Positions 52,901 to 62,667 of a stretch of 64,000 bases of DNA are shown piece after piece. The first letter of the stretch is position 1, and every line of letters starts with the position of its first letter. The notes under the pieces are model-generated. The model saw nothing but the letters and a program-made list of their open reading frames with translations, was not told the origin of the DNA and did no database searches. The position numbers were made by a program, and so were the translations under genes. The stretch is taken from positions 558,001 through 622,000 of the forward strand of contig JARGXX010000001.1 of assembly GCA_030374765.1 (NCBI GenBank), in the 5' to 3' direction. The DNA comes from Agarophyton chilense (taxonomy: Eukaryota; Rhodophyta; Florideophyceae; Gracilariales; Gracilariaceae).

Positions 52901-53160
52901 GATCAAGTACGACGTTCTCGAGAGGTGCGTTCTCAGTGTGCTGCAATGAGACGGAAGGTGAATTCGCTCGTAGTGGCATCGAGGTTTTTTTGGAGCGTTT
53001 TGAGGGCCGCAAGAGAGTGTGAGAGGCACAAAGATGGCTGAGAGGGGAAACGCGCTTGTGTGGGCATTTCAAGATGTGCTGCCAAATAGAGAGTATGTTT
53101 CTGGACTTGTACGGGCAGCGCGGTATGTATCCGTAGTTCATAACGAGAGTCTGCAGTGTA
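49916..53160 (-). pseudogene. Decayed zinc-finger protein, DNA-transposon-like (unclassified)
   Basis: Several minus-strand stretches read as one broken gene. At the 5' side a finger-like motif CPYKSRNILSIWQHILKCPH lies near 53060-53120. Next come MELKHSIFERYATEDGFEK with FINPPRSTFRANLYTKDPL (52500-52630) and a helical part at 52198-52401. The 3' half (51493-50699 and 50587-49916) is one frame with few stops: SRFFKENGLRGMLGAKDY, KFNLYDHLVNDICRLEA, then GPAHLLFKTHCYKTSRR and a tail with LLRWVTDDEQDHTYL. The finger-plus-long-helical layout and the DHL..D then H..FK..Y..TSRR pattern recall C-terminal halves of KDZ/Zisupton-like transposases. I hold that loosely; no catalytic triad is identified. 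Confidence 0.45.
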
Positions 53161-53933
53161 TGAGAACATAGAAAGGAGTACTCTGCAACCAGAAAGACGG
53201 AGGTGGTGCGAAAGATGGTTGTGGTTCGAAAGATGTATGTGAGCCAATGAGGGGTACGTTGCGCCCAGCCGCGAAGTGGAAAAAGGCGTTATTGCATGCC
53301 ATGCCCGTGGTCGTGCATTAGAACTACATGTAAAATACGTTTTGAATATCTGGAATATGTTGAACGTGTACACGGGTAGGGGAAGAGGGGTTGGGGCGGA
53401 CGACGGTGGGTATGACTGTGCGGCGTTGGTAGCGCAGTGCGATCTGATAATCTTCCACGACGCTCCGACTGTGTAAGTCGGTGCCGTGCCCTTGGTACTA
53501 AGAAGCGTTCACAAGATGCAGCCATGTTTCATTTCGTGAACTCCTTCGTATTACTAAGGGTAGTGCATGATGCGTATGACATGATGGTACGTGTTGCCCA
53601 TTGCGTGGCATTGCGTTTCGGTTTTTGTGGCACACTCTAACACACCCTAAGATGATACTGTCGCGCATATAACGTATTCTAACATACACTTACGTCATTC
53701 CCATGCTGCAGATGGGAGAGGATGGTAGAGTAAGGCAAACTTGGTTGGTGAAATTTCCCGTTCGGGTGTTGCAAATAACATACTAACATCTATACACCTG
53801 TGCAACGTTGTTTACGTTTATGGAATCTGATGGGTTGTTCTATTTATACGTTTGGATCAGTGTCGGAAAACGGTTTTGCATTTATCATGAAATTAGCGTG
53901 AGCGGAAAGATGGACAGTTTGAGTTGAAGTGCG

Positions 53934-54178
53934 AAACTAGCGCCGCTGAAAAACGTACCAGTAAAGACTAACAAGAGAGAACTAGCGCGGTTGAAAAACG
54001 TACCAGTGAAGAACAACATGAGAGAACTAGCGAGGTTGAAAAATGTGCCAGTAAATACTAACAAGAGGGAACTAGCGCGGTTGAAAAATGTGGCAGTAAA
54101 AACTAACATGAGAGAACTAAAACGATTGAAATGTATGCCAGGAGAATCTGCGTCGAAGAGAGTAGCGCGACTGAAATA
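53934..54178 (+). repeat. 45-bp tandem repeat coding a 15-residue unit
   Basis: About five copies of a 45-bp unit keep one plus-strand frame, with the protein unit RELARLKNVPVKNNM and variants, ending in a diverged copy (SKRVARLK) and TAA. Most differences between copies leave the frame open. Repeats with an R..RL core occur near the N-terminus of some Helitron and other transposon proteins, but nothing downstream confirms that here. Confidence 0.8.
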
Positions 54179-54205
54179 AGTTGTAGTTAATATTTCAGAA
54201 TTAAA

Positions 54206-54319
54206 CTAGCAGACCCTCGCCAAAAACTAGGCGCTTCGTGAATGGGGATACAGAGAATTTTTCAAAAAATTGACTGCGTGACCTTCTGCAAAAACTAGCG
54301 GAACCTCGCCAAAAACTAG
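54206..54319. repeat. Pair of 25-bp repeats with CTAG ends
   Basis: 54206-54230 and 54295-54319 both read CTAGC(A/G)GA(C/A)CCTCGCC followed by AAAAACTAG, with two mismatches and 89 bp from start to start. Both end and begin in CTAG, and the nearby 45-bp repeat also contains CTAGCG. Confidence 0.7.
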
Positions 54320-55520
54320 CATTCCGGAGACACTGACGAGTGACTTAAGTTTAGGATGATGGCAGTCCTTTTCATCCAATCGACCACGCTTGCCTCTATT
54401 ACGAGCTCTTTGAAAAGCTAAAGAAAGAATTCCAACCTTGCAACTTCCTGTCTTCCACTTGTGATACATCGAGCAACTGAATAAGTTTTTCTTGAAATAG
54501 GATCCTTACAAACCATTTAAAGAAACTCGGGATCCAAGATAGCTATCAACATCCAAAATTTCTCCACTCTACAATGAGTACCGTCGACTGCGAGTCTGCC
54601 TTCAATCAAAGCTCGATTTAGAAGACGCCGATCTGAGAGTATGACAGAAACTCTATACCATTTGGTGCAGTCATTTACTTGATATACATCATCAGAGTGA
54701 ATGTAATTCAAAAAATGACCTTCTGAAGATGAATCACAATCTTTCTGTTTCCTTATGGCAAGCTGAACTGCTGCAAGTCACCCGAAGGATAATTTTTGCG
54801 TCGTATCTCTCTCATAATATGGTACAAAAAAGAGACACGAGCGGGAAGACTAGTAATTTCGATTATATCGCTATTTATGTCTCTGCTTCCGGCAAAGAAG
54901 TCATTCATCAAATGAGAACGAAAAATTGTCTTGACCACCTGCGTGTTAGGTCTAAATAAAGGACGAGCATGCGTATGTGGTCCTTATCCAAGTATAATAG
55001 AAAATTTGGGTCTCAATGTAGTTGAACTATATGACCTCTCTTTGGAGGACAGCTCAGGCAAGAAGAAGTAAAGAGTAGCGCTGCTTCGAACTGGAACCAG
55101 CTTTTTTCAAAACCATGAACTGGAGAATTGCAAAACTTTCTGGCCCCCTTGAATGGAACAGGAGGAAAAGGGGGATTAAATGTGAGAGAACTAATGCTTT
55201 CCTTTTCAGGTTTCCCGTTTTGGCCCCATACATTGAAATTGCCAGTGTCGATATCTAGAAACTGATGCAAAGAAATAAGAGTGGGCCTGATACCGTCGGC
55301 TGGACGCCAGAAGCGACAACCCGGACAAATAGGAAGCTGATCATTTCTCTTGTCCGTCTTTCCTTTTCTTGCAATCAGAGGAACCCTACCATCCGGACCC
55401 ATACTCAACGCCTGAAGCGAGTCAGAATGAGATGTAATTTATCACTGGTGCCTTCACCGGTCAGACAATTTTACAGAGATTGCATTTGTGTGAATGCCCT
55501 TTTGATTTTGTATCTGTGAA
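54320..55520 (-). pseudogene. Fragments of an unknown, possibly DDE-type, coding region
   Basis: Short minus-strand stretches look protein-like: RALIEGRLAVDGTHCRVEKF followed by WMLIAILDPEF (54517-54711), and upstream a Cys-pair segment LPICPGCRFWRPADGIRP (about 55270-55330). A VDGTH strand is common in Harbinger-type DDE nucleases, and a CP.C ribbon precedes the catalytic domain in some families. The pieces lie in different frames and no triad can be shown. Confidence 0.3.
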
Positions 55521-56240
55521 TCATGCAAAGACATTAAAAAGGTTGATTAATATTTCTAACATAACTTATGGGTTGTCCGTTTGGCTTTACCGGCGGTGCT
55601 TCTGTTAGAGTCCGGAAACGGAATTATGTAAGATCTTTCCTTAATTAGGTGACCAGGGGGTTTTCCTACGTGCGCATGTTTATCGTCAGTGCAATCTGGG
55701 AGGTCGCGTTAAGGTCGTATCTGGCTGGTGGTTCTGCTTTTTTCTTAATCGAGTCTTATAAGAGTTTTTGAAGTTGCATATCGAAAGTAACGGTCTTTTG
55801 CGATATTTGTGTTTAATTTTTGAAGGGTTTTCTGGAAAACATTTGTTCAAATTTCTGTACCATGCGCCTTGCGTAATATCGCAAGGCGCGGGTGTTTAAA
55901 GCACCAAGATCTGTCCAGTAGTAACTGTGGGTGGTGTTGTCGAGGCACGAATCTCAGGGACCTGGCGGATACGAGGCCCAGGCCTAGTTACACGTGTATA
56001 GGGTTCGGGTGACGGCTGGGCTTCTTGAGGTCCCGTGCTCAGCAAGGAGCAGCCCTTCTAAAAGCGCAAGCCTGCACTACTGGTTAAAATAGCCCCGAGG
56101 ACGGAATGAGGTAACCGTCCTTAGAGGTGATGGACCTGCTACAGACAAAAGTTCAAATTGCAGGGCTTTCGGGCAGAAAATCGAGGGCATGAGGGAAGAT
56201 GCCTTGGGAATTGTAAGAGAAACTTCTCGGGGTAGGCTTT
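55521..56240. other. Spacer / 5' region of the DIRS-like element, with a perfect hairpin
   Basis: No gene. At 55864-55889 a perfect 10-bp inverted repeat GCGCCTTGCG/CGCAAGGCGC flanks the loop TAATAT. It is the strongest hairpin I noticed in this part and may belong to the 5' terminal region of the retroelement downstream. Confidence 0.5.
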
Positions 56241-56295
56241 GAGGTTACCTTGGAGAAAAGTCACAGAGCAAAAATGCTCTCCTTCGTGTAATTAG

Positions 56296-57283
56296 GAATG
56301 AGATTCCGAGGATCCCTAAACAGTGTGAGACGGAAGTCTTATTCCATTGGATTGAAGATAAAACATACCCACTGAGTGTTGGAGGGGGTGCGTCGAAAGC
56401 AGGGTCTTGTAAGGGAGTATCGAGTACTCGAGTTGTAACCGTCTCGGATCAAAAACCTAGAGGGCGTTCTAAACGCGTGACGGGGGGCAACGAGGGTGAA
56501 TCCTCGAGTGAATACAAGTCCGAGTTCGCTCCGGATTCTGAATCTGAGGAGGAGGCTACTACGCGCCCCAGTGAAATGCAAAAAATTCTTTCTTTCATGG
56601 AGGGATTGGGGAAGGCGCAGAAACTCATGACTAAAGACATTAAGGAATGAAAGGAGTCGCGGAAGAGTTCAAAGAAGAAATCGAAGGGGGAGGATTTTCT
56701 TGTTGACATCAGACAGGTAATAGAAGGGGTTGTTGTCGATTCCGGCAATGAATCTGGCTCAGAGTCCAGCGATGAAGATGAGGGAATTTCGAGTCTTGCC
56801 GAGAATGCTTTGAATTCGAAGCGACAGAAGGCGAACAAGAAGTTCTAGGTTGCTTTCCTTAGCAAACAGTTTCTTGAACAATTTGTTTCGGTTGACAGTC
56901 TTGAAGGGAAATATATGCTTTGCAAAGCTCTGACGAATTATCCGACGGTCTCTGCGTCGGTTTAAGCTCGCCACTTGAAGGGCATTCGGAACCGCCAGGA
57001 AACTGCAACACTAGGTCGGGTTATTGACTGTTTTATCAGCTCGTTGGGTGTTATGCGCGCTGAAAATGAGTTGGCGGGGAAATTCGCAATTCTTAGATTG
57101 GCGGTAGTGACAATGGTTGATAAGACTGGCAACTGGGAAGCGGCCTGAGAACTCGAAGAGGAGCACGATGATTTTATAAGCGATTCAATGAAGCGAAAGC
57201 CCCAGAAGTCGGCGAAACTTCGTAAGGAGTTTAAAAAGGATAAGTCTGCCTTGCGCAAGCAAAGAGACGGGAACGAAAATTAA
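56296..57283 (+). pseudogene. DIRS-like Gag
   Basis: One frame without indels but with four in-frame stops: TGA 56648, TAG 56846, TAA 56963 and TGA 57146, ending at TAA 57281. Segments: RIPKQCETEVLFHWIEDK, ESSSEYKSEFAPDSESEEE, DIRQVIEGVVVDSGNESG, FLSKQFLEQFVSVDSLEGKY, ENELAGKFAILRLAVV and a Lys-rich tail. The N-terminus probably starts upstream in another frame (VTLEKSHRAKMLSFV) before a shift near 56290. This Ser/Glu-rich to Lys-rich layout is usual for DIRS Gag. Confidence 0.6.
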
Positions 57284-57323
57284 TATAAAAACAACGACAA
57301 CAACAACGACAATTTTTAATACG

Positions 57324-58535
57324 ATGGGCATGCGGGACGTGCTTCCTATTTCAGGGGCGTCTGATATACAGGACGGGGATACGAAGAAAGCAAGCGAACG
57401 AGAACAAAAAAAGTGGAAAAGCAAGAAGAAAATTCAGAGTATACTTGAGGGACTTCGAAGTGGGCTTCATCGCTTGTTTGCCGGGCATGTCTACCCCTTT
57501 CTACCGGTACAAGAGAGAGACGCTGTTCAAAGCCTGGCGAGCAATATCTTGCAAGGCATCGGGGAGGACTCATATCGCCGAAATTATTTCGTTGCGGAGG
57601 AGTCTGTAGGAGAGGTTGATTCTACGCTCGGATACAGTAACCCGCGTCAATGGGTCTGGCTGAATCCGGACCGAGTATCATTGCTAGAAAATGGTCTGGC
57701 AGCCTCGGCTGATATTATTTCCTTATTACCAGGGGATATACAGCTACTACATATGACTGAAAAAATTATCCGAGAAGATGAAGAGGTGAAAGGAGCTAAG
57801 AAGCCGTTTTGGGGAGTGAAGGCGAAAGAATATAGTGCACTGATTAGGAAAATGGTGGAAGGCGGGTTAGTAGATCTGAGGGAAAGAAAACTGAAAGTCG
57901 TGAATGGTGTTTTTGCAGTCCTTAGAAAAGAGGGAAAACAAAGGCTCATAATCGACGCCCGGAACGCTAGTCTTCAGTTTATTGACCCACCAAAAATCGA
58001 GCTTCCTAACCCAGGACATCTAGTGAGATTACACATCTCAGCAGGACGAACGCTTTATGTTGGAAAGTCAGACATGGATAACCAATATCATCGAATGAGA
58101 TTACCGGATTGAATGAATACGTATTTTGGTTTGCCACCAATCGAATTCGAACGGAAAACATTTTTCCCCGTCATGCTTTCAATGTCAATGGGGTAGTCAC
58201 ACATTGTCTTTGTGGCTCAAAAAATCTATTTAGAAATCTTAGCCGGCGCTATGCTCTCCATGGACGACTGGGTAGCAGATTCATTTTTTTTGGCGAATAT
58301 AAACTTGGAGCTTATGTGGACGATAATTTTTCGTTTGGAACAAGCAAAGAGATGTCAGAGAGAAAACTGCGGGCCTTAATAAAGGAATCTGAGCGTAGCT
58401 CTTCGTCTTCGCAGGCGAAAAAAAGTATCATGGCCTGCGGAAGAAAGAAGTACAGAAGTCTTTGGAATTTAAGTCGGGAAAAATGCCACATTGATGCCAA
58501 AGCGGGAAAAAATGAGAACGCTGATAACAATTACT
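57324..58535 (+). pseudogene. DIRS-like reverse transcriptase
   Basis: The ATG frame from 57324 shows KAKEYSALIRKMVEGGLV, GVFAVLRKEGKQRLIIDAR and KSDMDNQYHRMRLPD. It is then cut by TGA 58110-58112 just before MNTYFGLPPIEFE, and by TAG 58194-58196 (MSMG*SHIVFVAQ). In both places TGG (Trp) would fit. After a shift near 58300 the other frame carries the catalytic box LGAYVDDNFSFG and the C-terminal helices. Full RT is recognisable but dead. Confidence 0.8.
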
Positions 58536-58659
58536 GAAAACATACTGAAAAAAAAGATATGGAAGGTGCAGGAAGTACAAAGCATAGTTGGAAAATGGGC
58601 GTGGTTTATGCTCTTAAGGAGGCCGCTCTTTTCGGTCTTCGAAAGGATATATTCCACCA

Positions 58660-59325
58660 TGTAGTATCCGCTCTAACGGAGAGAGCAGACAACTGCGACA
58701 GCGTTCGGACTGCCGATGGGTCGCTTGCGGCGATGGAAAAGGGGTGGTAGAGCTACAACACCAGCGAGCTAGAAGTGGTTTGTAAGGCCACTACTCGCCA
58801 GCGAGGGTGAACAGTGCAACTGTAAAACGTTGATGGAACGTAGGTACGAGACGGCTCGTGAAGTGGTTGGGGGCTGACTATCTATTATAGCTCGTCCGGA
58901 TCTCCGGTTAAGGAATCCTAAGCGAGGAACAGAATAGTCATGATGCCCATGTTGTCTCCTTTACTTTGAGTCGGCGCTCACCTCTGGTACACTATATACT
59001 GTGTGCCAGGGTGAGTGCCCAAATAACACGTAAATAATACCCAGTGGTCAGCCACTTAGCCAAACCACTGTATGGGTATGGTGCCTAATGGACTTACATC
59101 TACAAAGGGTAGTAAAACCAGCCACGTGGATCGCCACTACATGCGCCGTTGCAAGCCAGTCCAGTCGTGATACCAGGTGTTCCACTAATGTACCCTGCGT
59201 CCTGGCATCCTACGGGGTGTTCCGTTTCATATCACAAGTTTGATGACATCACTCACTTATGAGTTCCAACCGCGACTTCGCGAAAAACCAACCCATCGGA
59301 TTCCCCAACATAGTAGAATACTACA
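58660..59325 (+). repeat. Solo LTR, second copy, inside the DIRS-like element
   Basis: 666 bp, similar over its length to 38458-39121 with scattered substitutions. Ends are TGTAGTATCC and GAATACTACA, and the flanking 5-mers are CACCA/CACTA (one mismatch). It separates the RT from the RNase H of the host element. Confidence 0.85.
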
Positions 59326-59330
59326 CACTA

Positions 59331-59620
59331 CGTCCTCGACCAAAGAATATGTTGGCGGCAATGTGGTTAGCCGGAAGAAGCTGGAATTAATTTTAAAATT
59401 AGCACCGTTGATCCGGATTAATATATATACGCCGTTCAACAAAACAATCATTTGTACCGACGCAAGCTTAATTGGAGGAGGAGTAGTTAAACGAATTTGC
59501 AGACGCGTTGCCGCGTTGATACTCGTTGGTGACTTGACAATGGTTTTTTTTGCCCTAGCGAGAAACACTCAGTCGATGAACCGTCACGAGATTTTTGATC
59601 TAGCTCACCGACGGGTATAG
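59331..59620 (+). pseudogene. DIRS-like RNase H
   Basis: Right after the solo LTR the frame reads KLELILKLAPLIRINIYTPF, then TIICTDASLIGGGVVKR, the first RNase H strand with its catalytic Asp. It continues to NTQSMNRHEIFDLAHRR and TAG. It is short compared with a full domain, so the C-terminal half may be in another frame or lost. Confidence 0.65.
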
Positions 59621-59728
59621 GCGGCAACACTTCAGGGATACCGTAAGAACCTTGGTAATTTCGTAGCGTGGCAGGCGCAACAACCAGTCGCTCGCCATCG
59701 GTGTAGGAACGCAGAAGAAGTTGATAAA

Positions 59729-60618
59729 TTGTTCACGAGGTATTGCATTGATCTTTTTCATGGTAACCAGCAATTGAAGGCAGGAGGTGTAGCTCAGGCC
59801 AAATCAGCGTTGGAATTTTTTCTCCCCGAACTCAGCGGGAAATTGGTATTGGCGAAACCAAGTATACAGGGCTGGACAGCATCGCGCCCTAACCTTCATT
59901 TTGGCATATGTCCAGAAATAATTGTATACGGATTGGTATTAGATCTTTTTGAACAAGGAGATCCGGATCTGGGGGTTGGACTGTTGCTGTCGTTTGATGG
60001 GTATCTCAGGCTAGGGGATTTATTGCAGCTAAAAGTATTAGATGTCTCCATGTTGCTGCTAACCGAAAAGTGGCCGCATTACGGGATGCTCAATATTGCG
60101 ATAGGAAAACGTGGCCGTAACGAATCCGTCACGACAAGGCCACATGTTTTGGCGGTTTTGTTGAACAAGTCGGTTAGAAAAAATAAGTTCGCAGAAGCAG
60201 AGGTTCTTTTCCCGTATCAACCAGCCCAGTTTCGGGCCGGTCTCCGAAGAGGCGTCGAACTTCTAGGTATTCCGTTCGCAATTACTCCACAAATGCTTAG
60301 GTACGGCGAGGCGACCAGGAGATTAAATGCCGAGGACGTTGGAAAAGAGGTAAGAATTTCAAGGGATATATTCAACCAAATCAATTCTACCAAGCGCTCG
60401 GCGAATTATCCCCGGCCAAACGTCAGTTATTTGAGGCGGTGTACACCAGGGCATACGCATCTTTTAGAGGGCCGCCGTCAGATTGGGCTGGGGGTTTGGA
60501 ATATCATGTGGAAACTCAAGCCGAAAATCGTTTTCGTTTAAGTCAGTTCGTCAGAATTCTGCACCCGACTCGCAGAATTCATACACTCAGAATCAGTTTT
60601 CTGAAAAAACCTTTATAA
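59729..60618 (+). pseudogene. Tyrosine recombinase of the DIRS-like element
   Basis: The ORF from 59729 has a core-binding part (AQAKSALEFFLPELSGKL) and the catalytic domain: first Arg in SFDGYLRLGDLLQL, a TPQMLRYGEATRRL motif carrying the second Arg (the family's His position reads Gln). A one-base shift at about 60345-60355 breaks the frame. In the next frame the nucleophile region follows as KNFKGYIQPNQFYQAL, with the likely catalytic Tyr in GYIQ, then SPAKRQLFEAVYTRAYASF, ending at TAA 60616-60618. The family resolves circular cDNA into the genome. Confidence 0.78.
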
Positions 60619-62667
60619 CAGAAAACTGTCTCCTGCAATATCAACTTAGAGCTTGGAACCTATGTCAGAAGGAAGTTTAGTTTGGATAGTAGTAGTGGAC
60701 CTGGTTGTTGAAATTTAATGGGGTTCGGTCTCGGATTGGTTTTTGGGGAGTGGGGGTGAGCTGGCTGGGACTTCGTTATTTTTTGGTTAAGTCGCTCGGA
60801 TGCCATGGCGTGGTCGTTTAAAACACTGTAGCGTCGTATTGAAAATTGAAATGTTGTTGTAAAAAAATTGATTTTTCCCTTGTCAATATTAGTTGGTTAA
60901 AAATGCGAAGCGAAATAGTACGGGCGTAGCGAGCTGCCATGTAGTCAATGAGAGAAAGTGGAATAACGGGATCGAATTTTGTAAAACCTCCTCTCCGCTG
61001 CACACGGCTGATGAGAGTAAAACAGTCCGCAATTGCTACCGCGCAATTGCTCAATCTGTCTGAGTTTGTATTCATGAAAGAAAGCCAGATCATCACTGAG
61101 TTATGTTGAAGTCTTGAAACGGTATCACAGTCGCGAGTTTTACCGGCCTACTTTGTTTAATAGAAACCTTGTTTAATAAGTACTTATTATGAGCGTTGCT
61201 AGATATTCAAATGTTCGATGTTCGATGATGATACGATCAGACTATAAAGTAACAGAACTCTGTATAACATACTCTATAACAGCTGTAACGTTATCATTAT
61301 CGAACGCCAATATTTTTCGCGAAGCTCTCCTTCATCGTGTTCATAAACCATATTCATTCCCAGAAGTACTATTTATGTCAGACTTCTTGTGTGTAGCAAG
61401 CAAATTATCGCAATACCTTAACCCTGACGTAACAACTCGCAAACACTCCCGAAATGTCTCATGATGTACATGTATGTTGCGAAAAATACATCTCTTCACT
61501 TCCAGAAGATTTGAACCTGCTCAAAGAAGTGGCTGTAGGTAGAAACCGTTTGAAAATCCGTGGGAAAACGAAAAGACGACAAGGACTGTCTATAATATTT
61601 GCAACATTATTATGGTAGGCGGAGATTTTGCAACAAACTTCCCCTTAAACGCGGCCCTATAGACAGATTCATGGCACAAGTCCCGTTTTTGTCAAAAATG
61701 TATTGAATAGGCAAATGTTTTGAAATAAATCGTAATATAGCAGTAATGGCTCGCAAAAAATCTCAGAAAAATCAAAATATACATATATGTTGCAATAAAT
61801 AGCTCTACCATTGCAAGAAAGTGTCAAACGTTCAAATATTGGTGTAGGTGCAAGTAGAATTATCGCAGAAGATAATAGTTAGCCTTTTGGCAGAAGTTCT
61901 GCATCCAATTTTCGTGGCGAGGGTTAATAATTGGTTTATCAGAACAGCTGCAGTTTTTACCAGCTATAAACTTCCTATAAACATTAGGGAGTTGCTAAAC
62001 GTTCTTGCAAATCACGCATATCTCTCTCTTTGCCTTCATAAAGTGTTGATCTGCCATCTATGCAATTAATGAACCGGCACTGCAATTCCGGGACGGCGTC
62101 GATGTTCCAATGTGTGTTGATCATGTGACATGAAATAATTGGATATTTTCGGTCCGTTTGGGAAAAATATTAACTGAGCTTGAACTACACGAAATATAAG
62201 ATGTGAAGATCTGATCTGCGTGTTCGTGGAAAGTCACTTCAGAGCCTTCTATACACCTAACCTCTCATTTCACCTTCATAGAATAGTTGCAGTGGCTCAG
62301 TGTACGCCTGAGTGCGAGATCATCGTTGCATGGAAATTTTGTCGAACTTACTTTTTGGATCTCATTACATCGACGTCCATTGCTCTGTAGAATTTTTTAT
62401 TCAATGCGTAGAGGTTATATAAAACCACTATTGATTCAAAAGGATCACGAACTTTACCATAAATCGTTTATGAATTGAAATCCTTGTAAGAAATTCAATG
62501 ACACTTTCGGGGCATTTTTGCCTCTTGGGAGCACAAAGGGATTTTAGAAGTTCTTGATTCCATGCTTCAAAACAGACAGCAAACCGTTTCGTTGTATTTT
62601 GAAACGCCGCGGATTACGACAAAAGAGAAATATGGAGGCTGAATATTCTCAACGTTTGCATGTGTAA
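60619..62667. other. AT-rich spacer, no supportable gene
   Basis: Frames are under 95 codons and none shows a domain. The first 200 bp may include the 3' end of the DIRS-like element. Composition resembles 17.5-20 kb. Confidence 0.5.

Larger units (their letters stand above)
56240..60618 (+). mobile_element. DIRS-like (tyrosine-recombinase) retrotransposon, decayed
   Basis: Plus-strand order: Gag (56.3-57.28 kb), reverse transcriptase (57.32-58.5 kb), a foreign solo LTR (58660-59325), RNase H (59.33-59.62 kb), tyrosine recombinase (59.73-60.62 kb). A tyrosine recombinase in place of a DDE integrase defines DIRS/PAT/Ngaro-type elements. I could not find the terminal or internal complementary repeats, so the true ends and the subgroup are unknown. 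Confidence 0.8.

Noticed and set aside
53885-54109. Minus-strand hydrophobic repeat ORF (LLVFTGTFFNRASS) over the 45-bp minisatellite
   Set aside because: It is the reverse complement of the repeat; the plus frame extends to a diverged copy and natural stop and is the more plausible one.
22249-58196. A non-standard genetic code with reassigned stop codons
   Set aside because: All three stops occur in-frame in the elements, while the intact housekeeping ORFs contain no internal stops and end normally.
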